Origin: Heterodera schachtii
Taxonomy: Eukaryota > Nematoda > Chromadorea > Rhabditida > Heteroderidae
Assembly (NCBI GenBank): GCA_023374025.1
Contig: SIJG01000204.1
Coordinates: 9,760 to 73,759, forward strand
Length of the DNA stretch: 64,000 nt
Direction of reading: 5' to 3'
Shown here: positions 35,440 to 48,033 of the stretch, piece after piece
Layout of the letters: each line of letters begins with the position of its first letter
Numbering within the stretch: the stretch's first letter is position 1
Made by a program: the position numbers and the translations under genes
Notes under the pieces: model-generated
What the model was told of the DNA's origin: nothing
Database searches by the model: none
Seen by the model: the letters and a program-made list of their open reading frames with translations, nothing else

Positions 35440-35940
35440 GTATTTTGTTATTGATATTTCCATGTTTATGTGCTTTTCATGTATAATATTAAAATAATAA
35501 TGCATTTAGTTCATTTTTAATTTAATTTTTTTTAATTCACGAATAATTAATTTCAATGTAAGGTATTTATTTAAAGATTCTTTGTAAAAATCATTTTATC
35601 GTCATCCATTGTCGACGTTCCCATTAGCCCCAATTTCACACACCAAAAATCAAATTTTGATTTTCGATTCCAATTTTTTTGTGTTTGATTAATAAATTCT
35701 TTTCTTTTTGATTACGGTGCCTTTTTCAATTTTTTTTCTCTTTAAATTTATAAAATTATTTCTTTTAACCTTTTTTGTATTTTATTTTTATATACTTTTT
35801 TCCTTTTTTTCTCGAAAGTTTTCACGAATTTTTAAAGATTTTATAGTCTGAATAAAATGAAATTTGCTTTTATTTTCTCTTAAACTTATTTAAATTTTGT
35901 TACTTATTTTTAAAGTAAAAGCTATAAATTCTTGTTGAAG

Positions 35941-35999
35941 AAACCCAGTATTGTCTTGAGTTTGAGCCGGTTTATTGTGGACCCGAAATGCAATATTTT
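35941..35999 (+). CDS. candidate exon, 59 bases
   Basis: After the acceptor ttcttgttgaag the best phase reads TQYCLEFEPVYCGPEMQYF up to a GTATTA donor. Another phase, KPSIVLSLSRFIVDPKCNIL, is also open. Mixed charged, aromatic and cysteine content is unusual for this AT-rich background. An islet at 35600-35650 upstream (IVDVPISPNFTHQ) may be a further exon but has no clear edges. Confidence 0.35.
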
Positions 36000-36402
36000 G
36001 TATTAAAAATTGTCCATCATCATTTTTATTAAAAAGATTAAGGTAATTTTTTATTAAAAGTCTTTAATTGCTGTTGATGAGTTCGTTAATTATAAATATT
36101 ATTTTATGTTATTGTTAAATTGTTTATTAAATTGTTCATTAATTGTTTGGCTAATTAGGTTGAATAAGCGGTTTTTTGATTTATTTTTTAGTAATATTAA
36201 TTTTAAAAAAGGGTTTAATGCACTTAATCATTTTACTCTGATTATATACAATATTTTTGTGGTTATAAATTTTCATATTTTAACAATATTTTATTTTATT
36301 CAAGTATATGATTTTTTGTATAATTATTTTGTAAAATAATAAATATGTATTATAAAATTATCACAGCAAATATTGTTTTATTTTTTTAACATGCCATATC
36401 AG

Positions 36403-36464
36403 CGAGTTCAAGAGTAGAGGAGCGACCGAATTGAACATGTTGATGTTTGCTTTAATGATTTTCT
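36403..36464 (+). CDS. candidate exon, about 62 bases
   Basis: Strong acceptor (tttttttaacatgccatatcag). The good phase reads EFKSRGATELNMLMFALMIF, with donors possible at 36439 (GTTGAT) or 36465 (GTTTGA). The second half is hydrophobic and might be the start of a membrane segment. Product unknown. Confidence 0.3.
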
Positions 36465-36574
36465 GTTTGAAACTAATTTTTTTTTCAAATTTTCTTTCAT
36501 TTAAAAAAAATTATTGTTAAATCGCGAAGGTCATTTCACGTGAGATGCTTCTTGCGCCGGTTCGTAGGAGACGA

Positions 36575-36645
36575 ATTTTTATATTCTCATTTATATTTGA
36601 ATTAATATACGGATTTTTATATTCTCATTTATATTTGAATTAATT
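36575..36645. repeat. tandem duplication of ~35 bases
   Basis: The word ATTTTTATATTCTCATTTAT plus ATTTGAATTAAT occurs twice head to tail, separated by ATACGG. Next to it, 36530-36574 is a GC-richer spot (VISREMLLAPVRRRR on the +) whose edges I could not define. Confidence 0.8.
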
Positions 36646-37274
36646 TATCATCGTTTATTAAAATTTTAAATATAAATTTTTCTTTTAAATTTAATGAAAT
36701 GTTTATATAAATTTATTTTATCATAAATTTTTTTCTTTTTTATGAAAAATTGAGGGTTTATGTTTTATTTTCTAAATTTATATATATAATTTTTCAATAA
36801 CTTTTTAATTATTTTTATTTTTTTAATATTTATTCTCACATCAAAAATTATCATTATAACTGATAATATCTTGTTTTTATTTTTCTACATGCACTTCTCT
36901 ATACTTTACCAAAGATAGGCCTTTTTCGTTCAAAAAATATATTTTTGATATGAATTTCTGATTTACATTTTCAGATTTAATTATCAGACCTAACAAATGG
37001 TAATAGCACAAGGTTCTTTTTAAATTTACAAAAGTTAAATATTTACAAATTAATTTCATGGTTTTCAAATAAAGAAAGTAATTAAAGATAAAATAATTTT
37101 TGAAATTATTGTTTTTGTTTTATAAATTGAGCAGTGGCGATTTAAATAATTTTATATATAAAAACTAAAATCTTTATTTAGTTTTTGATTGGTTTGTTTA
37201 TTTAAAAAAAAGTAAAAAGTTATTTTAAATCTTTTTTAATTAATATTTTTTAAAGGATTTATTGTTTAATATAA

Positions 37275-37538
37275 ATTAGAAATTTTTTTGCGGCAACCAA
37301 TCCCTATAGAGTTACAGACCCGAAACTGAAATGGCCAAATGGCTTTGGGACTGAACCGTCCAAAGCCTTAATCGCATAGAATTGCGACAAAATATATACC
37401 AATCGATTCCTCAAAAATATTCTAAATGTTTGGATCACTGTCAACAACGAAACCAAACACAACACCATGCCAGAAACTGTAGAATTCATTTTTTTAATTT
37501 TTAATCATATTCTTTATATTTCTTATTTTATAATATAA
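37275..37538 (+). CDS. coding-like island with one in-frame TAG
   Basis: The + frame reads NPYRVTDPKLKWPNGFGTEP and SKALIA, meets a TAG at 37377-37379, then continues in the same frame NCDKIYTNRFLKNILNVWIT and VNNETKHNTMPETVEF before fading into AT-rich sequence. It is either a broken gene, two exons or a transposon remnant. The - strand is open over the same bases for 61 codons from an ATG at 37489 (MNSTVSGMVLCLVSLLTVIQ ... DGSVPKPFGHFSFGS), which could be a signal-anchor first exon. I cannot decide between strands. The end distal to 37413 is duplicated at 39544. Confidence 0.35.
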
Positions 37539-37630
37539 TTAAATATAAAAAGTAGATAAATTATTTTTATAAAAAGTTAATTAATATTTATGTAATAAAT
37601 AAAATTTGTTTTTATTTCTGTCTATTTTAT
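37413..37630. repeat. ~218-base duplication, copy A
   Basis: Nearly identical to 39544-39763, with only a few single-base differences and one-base indels, in direct orientation. It includes the GC-richer end of the 37.3 kb island plus ~140 bases of plain AT-rich sequence. Confidence 0.85.
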
Positions 37631-37840
37631 TTCTTATTCACTTCTTGGATAGTTGTAGCGGTTGGTAGGTGATTCATCAAGAAATACACTTTTTATTTCT
37701 TTAATTCGTGATATTAAATGAAGCCAATAAATTTGTTTTGTTTAATGTTTTTAAAAATTCATATTTAAATTTTTATTTTTTTTAGTCTTTAGCGAAAAGG
37801 AGAAATTAAATTTTTAATATAAATATTCTAAGTACATTGA
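37600..37840. repeat. diverged local duplication, copy A
   Basis: Similar to 38250-38500 over about 240 bases, with the shared string CTTTTTTATTTCTTTAATTC near the middle and AGCGAAA...GAGAAATTAA near the end. Copy B has a GC-rich spot (gcccgcggcgcttatcc) not present here. Confidence 0.6.
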
Positions 37841-38249
37841 TTCGTTAATTATTGTAAAATGTATTAAAATGTATTAAAATTTAAAAATTGTAAAATTAGA
37901 ATCATAATCAAATTTTATTTTGAACCTTTTTTTAAAATATCATTTAAACTATGTTTTTAACCTATATTTTTTTCATTTTTCTTGTAAATTATCCTGCCCT
38001 GTTTATCCAAAACAAAATTATTATAAATATTATTATGATCTTAGCAATTACTTTGTTTACCAAAATTTTATAACGATATTTTAATTTTATATAATATAAA
38101 CAAATGTTGTTCTTTTTCTTTATTTAATATAATTATTAATAATTTTTAATTTATTTTAATTAGCATTTCAAATTATATTACTTATTTTAATAATTAATTA
38201 AATTTAAAAAACTAATTAAATTTTGTTTATAAATTGTGAATAATATTTA

Positions 38250-38500
38250 TTGAATAAATTAATTTGTTTATTTGAATCTATTTTCATGTCTCGTTCTCAT
38301 GGTATTCTGAATTCACTTACGGCCCGCGGCGCTTATCCATAATTGCACTTTTTTATTTCTTTAATTCCTGATATTAATTGCAAATTTTATAAAGGTGCTT
38401 TGGATTTTAATATTTTCTATATGTTTAAAAATTCGTATTTAAATTTTTATATTTTTTATTAGCGAAACTGAGAAATTAACATTTTAAATAAAATATATTA
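38250..38500. repeat. diverged local duplication, copy B
   Basis: Partner of 37600-37840. At 38287 it holds an 18-codon ATG frame, MSRSHGILNSLTARGAYP, followed by TAA, and a second open frame (SFSWYSEFTYGPRRLSI). Both come from the single GC-rich spot, and neither is supported by splice signals. Confidence 0.5.
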
Positions 38501-39543
38501 TTTTTAATTATTTCTGTGTTTGTTAAGTTGTCAACGAATTTGTTTCTATTATGTCATATGTTGTGAATGGATTGCTATGGTCATTTTTAATATTAAATTT
38601 TTTCATTTTTTAGTTTATTTAATTTAATTTATTTTTTTTTGCATTGTCATGACTGAAAAATGCCACTTTGATTGTTTATTTTTGTATTTTTTTTACTTTG
38701 GGCTATCATCATAGAATAATTTTAAATTACCTCAATTAGACTTTTAAAAAAATTAATTGTTTTAACATTTTTATTTATTAATGTTCTAAAAACTTTTATC
38801 TTTTTCTATTTAATTTTTGAAATACCTTGTTCAGTTTATTTGAATTTTATTTAGTTCTATTTGAATATTTTATATTTTTCTCTTTAATTTTATTATATTT
38901 AATCACTTTTAATAATTAATGAGCTAATGGATATTTTTTTTTATTAAAAATATTATCATTTTTTTGTAAATCCTATCATATTTGGTGGTTGGTTATATTT
39001 TATATTATACTGATATTTAATAATTTCAATTTATTTTTTCATACTTATGGAGCAGCTTTCTTTTAATTCATATTTAATTCATAAGCAGGTTTACAATGAT
39101 AATAATAAAATTCTTTAAATTGAATGCCCAATTATTCTTTTACATTTAATAAATTTCCAACTTTGATTTTTAATTAATTAATACTTTTTTTAGATCTATC
39201 AAATTAAATTACTATTGGAATATTAATCTATGGTAATAAAAATTCTTTATTTAATTTTCATCTTAAACGAACAATTGTTTCATTTATTTTTTTAAATAAA
39301 CTTTTTGAATATTTTGAATATTATAGAATTAGCTTCTATTACTTTTGCGCTATTTATTTTGAAAATTTTTGTTAGTAAATAAACACATTATAAAAATAAA
39401 AAAAAACAACTGATGAGATTGAAAAATTGTAATTTTTCCTTCCCGTATAATTTCTTCTTTTTAATTTGTAATTCAATTTAAAATTTATTTATGAAATTTA
39501 TTCCCCCTTTTTTGATTAAAAAAAAGATAAAATCATTTTTCGT

Positions 39544-39763
39544 AAAAAATATTCTAAATGTTTGGATCACTGTCAACAACGAAACCAAACACAACACCAT
39601 GCCAGAAACTGTAGAATTCATTTTTTAAATTTTTAATCATATTCTTTATATTTCTTATTTTATAATATAATTAAATATAAAAAGTAGATAAATTATTTTT
39701 ATAAAAAGTTAATTAATATTTATGTAATAAATAAATTTGTTTTTATTTGTGTCTATTTTACTA
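39544..39763. repeat. ~220-base duplication, copy B
   Basis: Direct-orientation partner of 37413-37630. It carries the same NVWITVNNETKHNTMPETVE reading but not the first half of the 37.3 kb island, so the duplicated unit cuts the island in two. Confidence 0.85.
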
Positions 39764-39769
39764 AAAGTA

Positions 39770-41430
39770 ATCTTATAATTTAATTTTTAAAACTCATATA
39801 TAGTTAGTTACACCCAATTTTCATCTAAAATTTGTGAAAATTTTCCTCTGGGTTTGGTTTTACAAATTCTAGCTTATATGTTCTTAAAAATAACAATTTA
39901 TATTACCCATTAATTAGAAATTTCACTTTTAGTTTTTCTTTTGGATGAAGGAGGAGATTTTGTGAAATTGAGTTATTTTTGTTGTAAATATTTAAAATCA
40001 CTTTGTATTTATTAATTATTTTATCATAAATTTTCACTTTAAATTATGTATTTTTATTGTGTTTAGTTAAAATTGGGGAGTATACGTGAAGATCGTTTTT
40101 TTGTTTGCTTTTATAAGTTTCCACACAGGCGCAAAAACGGAAAATTATTACGGTTGCGCCAAAAAATGAGAAATCTTGCCATTTTCAAATCAAATTTTAA
40201 AAAATAAATTGTGCAAAATTTTCAAAATATTTAAAGACCGAAAATTAGACAATTTTCTTCAGGTCGCCATTTGTTTTTTTGAGATTATATTTATATTATT
40301 TATAATAATATATATTTATTTATAATATATTCATTTTTCTCGCTAAATAAATGTAAAATTTTTAATTTATTTTTTCTTTTAAATACTTCTGACAAAAATG
40401 TTTGGTATATCTTAATAAATATTGCTGACCACAAAGCTCCTAAATCGCTAATTATTAAAATTTAATATAAATTTTGAAACCATAAATTTTTCATTTTTTA
40501 AATTAAAAAATAAATAAAATTAAACTCTGACGAACTAAAGATCTATTAAGGTCTTAAATAGGTGGTGCTTAAAATGCAATTTTTGTATAAAAGATTTTCA
40601 TTAAAAATATATGGTTTATTTATAATTATTATTATTTTTTGCATTTTATAATTTTGTATTTAATAATAGAATAAATATTTTTAAAAAATTGCATGATTTT
40701 TAGTAAACCTATTAATATAAAAATAATAAATTTATAATTGCTGAATAAATATATGTAGAAATTTAATTATTTATATTAAATTTATATTCAAGTAAAATTT
40801 ATTTGTACATTTATATTTAGGTTTTCTTTTCTTTAAAAAAATAAGTTAATTAAGCAAATACCTCTTATGAATAACAATTTATTCTTTTATTTATTTATTT
40901 TTTATTTCATCTGTGAATTTGAAAATTATAATTAAGTTGTTAAACTCATAATTTTGGCAAATATATTAAAAAAACTAAAACATTTTTTTGTATATTAAGT
41001 TTTTTTCATTTTTAATTAAATTCGTTTGTTTCTTACTTATATAATTTTTTTTTAAATTAATGTCCCTTTTTTGTTTATTTCATGAGTATAATTTCGATTT
41101 TTTATTTTAAATTTTATCTTTTTGATTTCGGTTTTTGCTAGTTGCATATTTGAATTATTGAATGTATTCTAATATTTTTATTTTTTTGACAATTTTATTT
41201 GTTTTATTGAACACATGGTGTCTTTTGTCATTCTCTTTTTTATGTGTGCTTTATTGTTTTATGTTGCGACTTTAATCTACATTTTTGGGTTTAAATTTAT
41301 GAATTTTAAAAATTCTGGGGCTCATTTTATTTTTGGATTTTTAAAATTTGAATAGTTTAGCAATTAATTAAAAAATACATAGTAATATTAATTGGTAATT
41401 TCTGCATTACTTATTATGTTTTATATTAGC
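39770..41430. other. T-rich stretch with one palindrome
   Basis: No supportable gene. At 40128-40160 the words GGCGCAA and TTGCGCC form a perfect 7-base inverted repeat 19 bases apart in otherwise AT-rich sequence, perhaps a decayed element end. Confidence 0.45.
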
Positions 41431-41579
41431 TATAAATTTTTTTCGGCTCAAGTACAGTTTATGCGCCCATTCAATTTTTTATGCGTCCAATCAAATTTTT
41501 AATCCATTGACCATGTTTCGGCTAGCTCCATTTCCATTGAACTGAACCTTAACTCAACATGCGGGATGGCACGGCTTAA

Positions 41580-41708
41580 TCATTGACAAAATCGGATATT
41601 GAAGAGCGAACCCTTGGCAACTTTGATGAATTTTTCCTAGCACAAAAAACTACGATAAACGTCGTTGTATTAACGACGAATCTAGCTATGAATCGGACGT
41701 GTATATGA
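41580..41708 (+). CDS. candidate coding island, 42 codons
   Basis: The + frame reads LTKSDIEERTLGNFDEFFLA then QKTTINVVVLTTNLAMNRTC and stops at TGA 41706. A good donor-like CGGAC|GTGTAT lies near the end. Upstream (41470-41570), other + frames read LCAHSIFYASNQIFNPLTMF and THAGWHGLIIDKIGY-like segments interrupted by stops. The whole ~300-base GC-richer island therefore looks like a frameshifted gene remnant or several exons. The - strand also has a 70-codon ATG frame (41788-41576), less convincing in composition. Product not recognised. Confidence 0.35.
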   Translation, partial: SLTKSDIEERTLGNFDEFFLAQKTTINVVVLTTNLAMNRTCI

Positions 41709-43179
41709 CTAGTAAATGTGTGAAAATACTTGGGGAATTTTGTAAAAATTGACTCGAAAATTAAAATAAATATTTTCCTAATTCTCAATATTACAAAGGT
41801 TATTTATAAATCATTTTCATTACCTCTTTTTTGAATCGGTGTATCAAATAGTGCATAAATTATTATATATTATTTAGTTTTTAATTAGAATAATTTAAAA
41901 TAAATATTTTTATATTCTTATGGTTAATAAAGAATATTGTTTTTTCTATTTAATTCTTCCTCTATTCTTTTTCAAGCACGATAAAAATAAGAAAAATAAT
42001 CAAAAAATTAAGAAATTAAGAAATTAAATAATTTAAAAATTCAACAATTTTAATTAAAAATTTATGGAATTTGTTTTATACATTAAAGCAACAATTCAAA
42101 TCATAACAAATCTCTCTAATATTTTTTAGTTTAAGTCTTTAAATTGTTATTGTAGGAATTCATTTATATGTAAAATTATTATTTTTTAATTTTTTTACAA
42201 TTTGTTTAAGCTATTACAAAAAACATTTTATAAAAAATTAAATAATATGAAAAGAAATAGTAAATTTGTATAAAGGAAAGGTAAGAAATAAAGTAATAAA
42301 ATTGATAGGTTTTGTAAATAAAATAATAAAAATAGCGTTTTCTATTTAATAACTGTTTTTTATGCTTCATTCAAATGACAAGTAAAATGAAGATTTTAAA
42401 AATCTTTTTTTAAATTTTCTTTAAATTAATTTAAATCTTTTTAATTTTAAAATTTTTCTTTGAAATTTCGAAAGTGACAGAAATGGTAATACTAAAATGC
42501 TAATTAGAACCTTTAAATTAAAAATGAAGTTATTTATAAATTTCTATTGTTGACATATTTTTAAAATTTTCTCGAATTGTGGACTCTGATTCACACACCC
42601 CAGAACAAAATTATTAATTAAATATAATTCTTTATTTGACAATTATAATTAATTAATTAATAGTTTTTTTAGCAATTTTATTTATTTTTTAAATATATTT
42701 ATTTAATGTATTATTTTATTTTATTAATTTATTTTTTTCTTTGGTGTGATTTCATTTTTTATTGAAAAAAATATTTTTAAATAAACTCTTGTTTTGTAGA
42801 CATCGTTATGTAGTATTTTGTACGGATTTAGTTTTACATCTTTTAAAATATTTTAATTTATCTATTCACAAGTTATTGTTTGTTTTTTGCAAAAATGTGA
42901 CGGTTATTTTAATTGATGGTGAAAGAAACATTACGAAATTATATTATAATTTAATTCAAAAAAAAAATTAATTTTTTTTTGATAAGGTGGAATTTTTTAT
43001 ACCATTCAAATGTTTATCTATATATTTGCAATATGCTAACAGCATATGCTTATCTTCGCAATTTTACTTTTTACAAATTTTACATTAAATTTATTTTAAT
43101 TTAATTGTTTTGTTTGATATGTTTTAACAATATTGTACTTTAAAAATTGATCGATTTAAAGGAATTTAATTCTGGCCAG

Positions 43180-43207
43180 GCCCATCAATGTTTTCTTTAT
43201 GGTTGAT
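43180..43207 (+). CDS. candidate 28-base exon
   Basis: Acceptor ggaatttaattctggccag and donor GAT|GTAACA bound PINVFFMVD in phase 1. If not spliced, it runs on (VTKKQHYLIV) to a TAA. Product unknown. Confidence 0.25.
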
Positions 43208-43694
43208 GTAACAAAGAAACAACATTATCTAATTGTATAAAATTTCAGTTTAATAATTTATTGTCGTTAAAATGTTAATTAGATGTTATATTTGTTTTAA
43301 TTATCAAATAAATGTATCGTTTGTATTTGTTTTATATATTTAGTTTCATATTATTGTAGTATAAATTTAAATTTATTCAAACATTAATAATTGCCAAAGT
43401 ATCGCCTCAGTCAGACAAGTATGCTTTATCTTGTAATTGTCCATGTTTTTTAATTTATTCACTAATAAAGATAATTTCTTCTTTCGTTTAAAGAAATAAG
43501 GAAATTGTCAAAATAATCAACGGAAGAATTAATTAACATTATAAATGATTATTATTAATATATTTTGTTTATTCAAATTAAGCAGTATAGTCTTATTTGT
43601 TATTTTATTTTATTGAAGTTAATTTATTTATTTATTTTAATTTATTAATTCATTTTTATTACCAAACTTTATCTTTATTACTAAGGCTATAAAT

Positions 43695-43830
43695 TATATG
43701 CACTAAAAAATGCCAAATATTCGCATAAAATATGCACTAAAAATCCCTCAAATATGCCCTAAAAAGCCGAAAAATGCCCAAATATGCACTAAAATATGCA
43801 TTAAATCTGCCAAAAATGGCTTTTAACTCT
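43695..43830 (+). repeat. degenerate ATATGCACTAAAA repeat
   Basis: At least seven imperfect occurrences of a 12-15 base motif around TATGCACTAAAA or TATGCCCTAAAA, with irregular spacing, ending in TGCCAAAAATGGC, itself a short inverted repeat. Possibly a decayed satellite or transposon end. Confidence 0.6.
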
Positions 43831-43869
43831 CAAAAAAATGTATATAAAATTGTGTAAAAATTCAGAATT

Positions 43870-45325
43870 GACTTTAAAATCTCCAAAACAATGGCTAAGT
43901 AGCTTTTTTTAGTCAATGTAAAAAATTTGAATTTCTAAACTCTTTATATGCAATTTTGAATTTTTATGGTCAATTTTATTTAATGCTATTAATTATATTA
44001 TATTTATTATATTTGGCAGAAACAATATAAATAAATTTCTTAATAATAAAACTAGATTGTTTTAATGTAGAAAATTCCTTTGATTAAAAAGCAGATTCTA
44101 ATCGGCAGCAGCTCAAATCAGAAAACAAAATATAAATTTTAATCAAAAATTATAATTTTAACTGAAAAAAATTAAGGCAATTTTTAAAATTTTCATTTAG
44201 TTTTTCATTGTTATTAATTTATGGATATTTTTATTTATAAAGAATAACTTAAAACTGAAAAGTAATATATTTATACTTTTTATATAATTTATTATGTAAC
44301 TAATTTTTATCTTGACATTTTTTTAATCTATGAAAGCACTAATTTAAATATGAGTTTAACAGAAAAATAATTGAAATTTGGATTTCAGGTTGAAAAAAAC
44401 TTAAAATATTTTGTATATTATACAGAATAAACACAACACAATAACTTAAGTTTTAATTTGAATATTTGAATTTAATAAATAAAACTTTTTAAACAATTAT
44501 TTCCCAAAAATCCCAGACTAAAAGTTATTAAGGTAATAAAAAAGGAATCCAAGCTTTGTAAATATAATAATATATTTGTTTACAAATTGTTTAAGCGCCA
44601 GCATTAGTATATAATTGTAAACGTACCAACGACTACGACAGTCAAGTGCATAAAACCAAAAATGATAGATAATATAGGAAATTGTAAAAAATCTTAAATA
44701 TTCTCAAATGAAAATGAACGTATCAAGAATCAAAATATCACATAAAATAAATAATTAATTCCTTTTCTTTTTTGTTACCGAATTGTCACTTTCAATAGGA
44801 CTGAACCATGAAAAAAAATAATCATTTAAAACATTATTTCATGTTAATGATTTGGATAAAAAATTATAATAAAAAAATTAAACAAAGGCAAAAATTATAT
44901 GAATATTAATGAAGTCTTTCAAAAAGAAGAATTTACCAATAGTTTAAACATTTAATTAATTGCATTGTTGGTAAGCAAATTTTAAGTAAATGTCGAAAAA
45001 TTAAAAATTTAAAACCTAAAACCTTAGTTAGAATGATTTAACATTTGACGAATTTAGCAAGACTGAATCTCAGCATGAAATATATGGCATTAATTAAATG
45101 ATAATAAAAACAAAAACTCAAATTTATAAACCAAAATATAAACAAAAATTAATTTAAAATTGAATAACTTAATATTAAAAAAAATGCAATAAAATACAAT
45201 CATATACATAATTAAATTGGACTTTATAATTTTTTATTCGTTCATTAGAAATTATGTTTAATTCTGCATAATAAAAAAAATATTTATGAAAATTGCTTAT
45301 AAATAATAAAAAAATTCATTTATTA
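43870..45325. other. AT-rich stretch without a supportable gene
   Basis: The + strand switches from T-rich to A-rich at about 44.2-44.4 kb. A small GC-richer spot at 44590-44650 has no readable frame or signal. Confidence 0.5.
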
Positions 45326-45331
45326 ATATAA

Positions 45332-45388
45332 CCGGCGCCACGAACGCACCCGGCGTACCAGGACGAAGCGATTAAAAGACAAATTTAA
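45332..45388 (+). other. very GC-rich islet, possible exon
   Basis: About 40 bases (ccggcgccacgaacgcaccc and onward) of roughly two-thirds GC in an A-rich block. Three + frames and the - strand are open: PAPRTHPAYQDEAIKRQI then stop, ITGATNAPGVPGRSD, NRRHERTRRTRTKRLKDK; and WYAGCVRGAGYINK on the -. Composition alone cannot pick one. There is no clear splice context. Confidence 0.3.
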
Positions 45389-46824
45389 TTCTAGTTAAAA
45401 ATTTTCAACAAATAAAACGAATTTAATGGAATATTTTTATGTAATAAATGGAATAATAAATAAAAAATTCTTAAGATATAAATTTATTTTAAAAAATTCT
45501 TTCAATAACTGAGATATATTTTTTTAATAATGAAAAATTCACTCAGATTATTATTATCTATCAGAATTATAAAAAGACTCCCAAAATGTTGCAAGAATTA
45601 AAGCAAAAGTTAACTATTAATCATATACGATAACAACTTTATTGGTTCATATGATTAATAAAATACATATCAATATTAATTAAAAAAAAGTATAAAATTA
45701 TAAATTCAATGATGATGAAAAATAAATTATATTGAAAAAATATTTTATAAATTATTAAAGAAAAGACTCAACATTTTTTTATTAATAAGGAGCGAATAAA
45801 TAATTAACATATGAGTCAAAACAAAATTTAAAACGAAAAATGATACAAAAAAACAAAATTAAAGTACGAATTTTTTAAAAATCTTAAAATATTCGAAACA
45901 TTTTTTAATTTAAATTTATAATTGAATATATAATGCATTCCAATCTTTCGTGTAACGAACAATTCTACAAGTAATTTAGTATATAATAGGTTATAAATAA
46001 AAAAAACAATTAAAATACCTTTTATTATGTTAAAAAGATCTAAATTACAAAACTGATTGCAAGGAAATTAAATCTTTTATTTTGAATCAAATTACTTTTT
46101 AGCTAATCACGGCAATATTTCCAAGAAATAATCTTAAATTAATTTTTGATTGAACCTTTGTTTAAATAATGTTCGGGCAGGCACATTTTGCCCCGATTAT
46201 AAAGTGATGAAATTGTTTTCTTTCATTATTTTATCGGAAAAATTTTATGTAAAAAATAAAAAAGTTTATTGTAAGAGCAAAAAATTCTCTACCGGTTTAC
46301 CTTTTGAATAGTAGTGGTCCATTGATGTTCAATTTTTTAATTATTTTCTTACTGTATATAATGATGGTAATTAAATAGAAATATTTCATTTTAATTTCCT
46401 CATATTTTTCTTTTCGTTTTTCCGATTAATCTTTCTTTTGGGTTGTTCGCAAATATCACATTATGAACTAAAACAAAATTCGGATTTCTGGGTTACGTAT
46501 TTTAACAAATAAATTAAATAAAATATTTAAAAGAAAATTTTATGAATAAATTACCGATCCCGACAAAATCTTTAATGAGCGCAAAAGTAATTTCTAATTG
46601 TTAAAAAGATTGTTGCCTAAATCTTTTAACAAATCAAAATTAAAGTAAGAATTTCCATAAACAAAATATAAGGTTAGTACAAATTTTTAATCCGAAAAAA
46701 ATTAATTCGGTGATATAAAAAATATATTAAAATTTGAAAAAAAGTCAAAATGCTAATTATCGTTTTAAAAATCATAATAAAAGAAAAAAAAGTTAGCATA
46801 TCATGTACTTAATTAACAAGTGAA

Positions 46825-46917
46825 TCAAAAAATTTTGAAAGCCGAGCACCAACTCCCTCTAATTACGATTCGACTCGCATACACGTGAGAAAAGGGCAAA
46901 ATAGATGAAAGATACAT
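46825..46917 (-). CDS. candidate small ORF, 30 codons
   Basis: ATG 46917-46915 to TGA 46827-46825, reading MYLSSILPFSHVYASRIVIR then GSWCSAFKIF. The N-terminal stretch is hydrophobic. The GC-rich core (46842-46895) contrasts with an A-rich block. It may be a first exon, although no donor stands out. Product unknown. Confidence 0.3.
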   Translation of the reverse strand: MYLSSILPFSHVYASRIVIRGSWCSAFKIF

Positions 46918-47378
46918 AAATATACTTTTTTACAATTATTTAAGGAAAAGAAATGATAATTATAATACTATATATTTTATAAATAAACATTAAAGCAATA
47001 ATATTTCTATCGAATTCCGCAAGTAATTTTATTTTAATTATTAATTACAACAAATGATCAAAAATAATTGCTATAAACCAAAAATTGATGAAATTGGTAA
47101 TAAACTTCAAATAGTAGATAAAAAATAGTAAATGAAAAAAAAGCAAAATAATCATTTATATTCTTTTATGAATAACCAATTTCCGTGCATATTTATCCCA
47201 TCTGTTTTTATCGCTTCAAAAAAAGTAGAGGAAATGAAATGGAAATATAAAATTGAAAATAATAATTTTGTGGCAAATTAATGCGTTTTATTTAAATAAT
47301 AAATCTGATTAACTTTATTAAAATTTACTAAAAATTAAAATTTTTAATGTGGAAAAAAGACCAAAAAAATGGAGATTA

Positions 47379-47400
47379 TTCTCGAGTCGGGACTCGAGAA
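47379..47400. repeat. perfect 10-base palindrome
   Basis: TTCTCGAGTC and GACTCGAGAA are perfect inverted repeats separated by GG. It is an isolated GC-richer site in AT-rich sequence. It could be a protein-binding site or a transposon footprint. Confidence 0.7.
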
Positions 47401-48033
47401 CTAAACTCTCAGGTTGCATCACTAATCAAAATTTAGTTTTAAATGAAAAAGTTTATTCGCCTTTTTATTGAAATTTTTTTTGAAAAACGATTTGAAAAAT
47501 TTATGAAAAAATGTGAAATTATTTCAAAATAAATTGTAGGAAAATATTATTAAGTTATATAATTTATGTAACAGGTTGCACAAAACCTCCGAATTGTCAA
47601 GTCTAAACCCTGCGTTTAAAAATACAACTTATAATTGAAAAAAATTAATTAGTTTATGAATTATTATAATATAGTAGAAACAGAAATTATTTAAAAGGAT
47701 TAAATATAAAATTTTTTGTAAGTTAAAAGATGCGATCTGAAATCAATTTATTAACAACATTGTACCTAAGTCAGCTACGCAAGAAAAGCAGAAAATGGAG
47801 TCGTATTGAGATAAATTTTGTAATAGTGTTGCAAAAATTTCATTCATTAAAATAAAACCAAAAACCTATAAAAATATCAACAAATAAATTTATTATGAAT
47901 TTTAAACATTTCAAAAATTTGGTTATAAAAAATTATATTTCACCATAGATAAAATTAAAATAATACATAAAAATTTTTAAGTATTCAAAAAAACTGAACA
48001 AAAAAGAATAAATTTACCCAAACACAAATAAAA

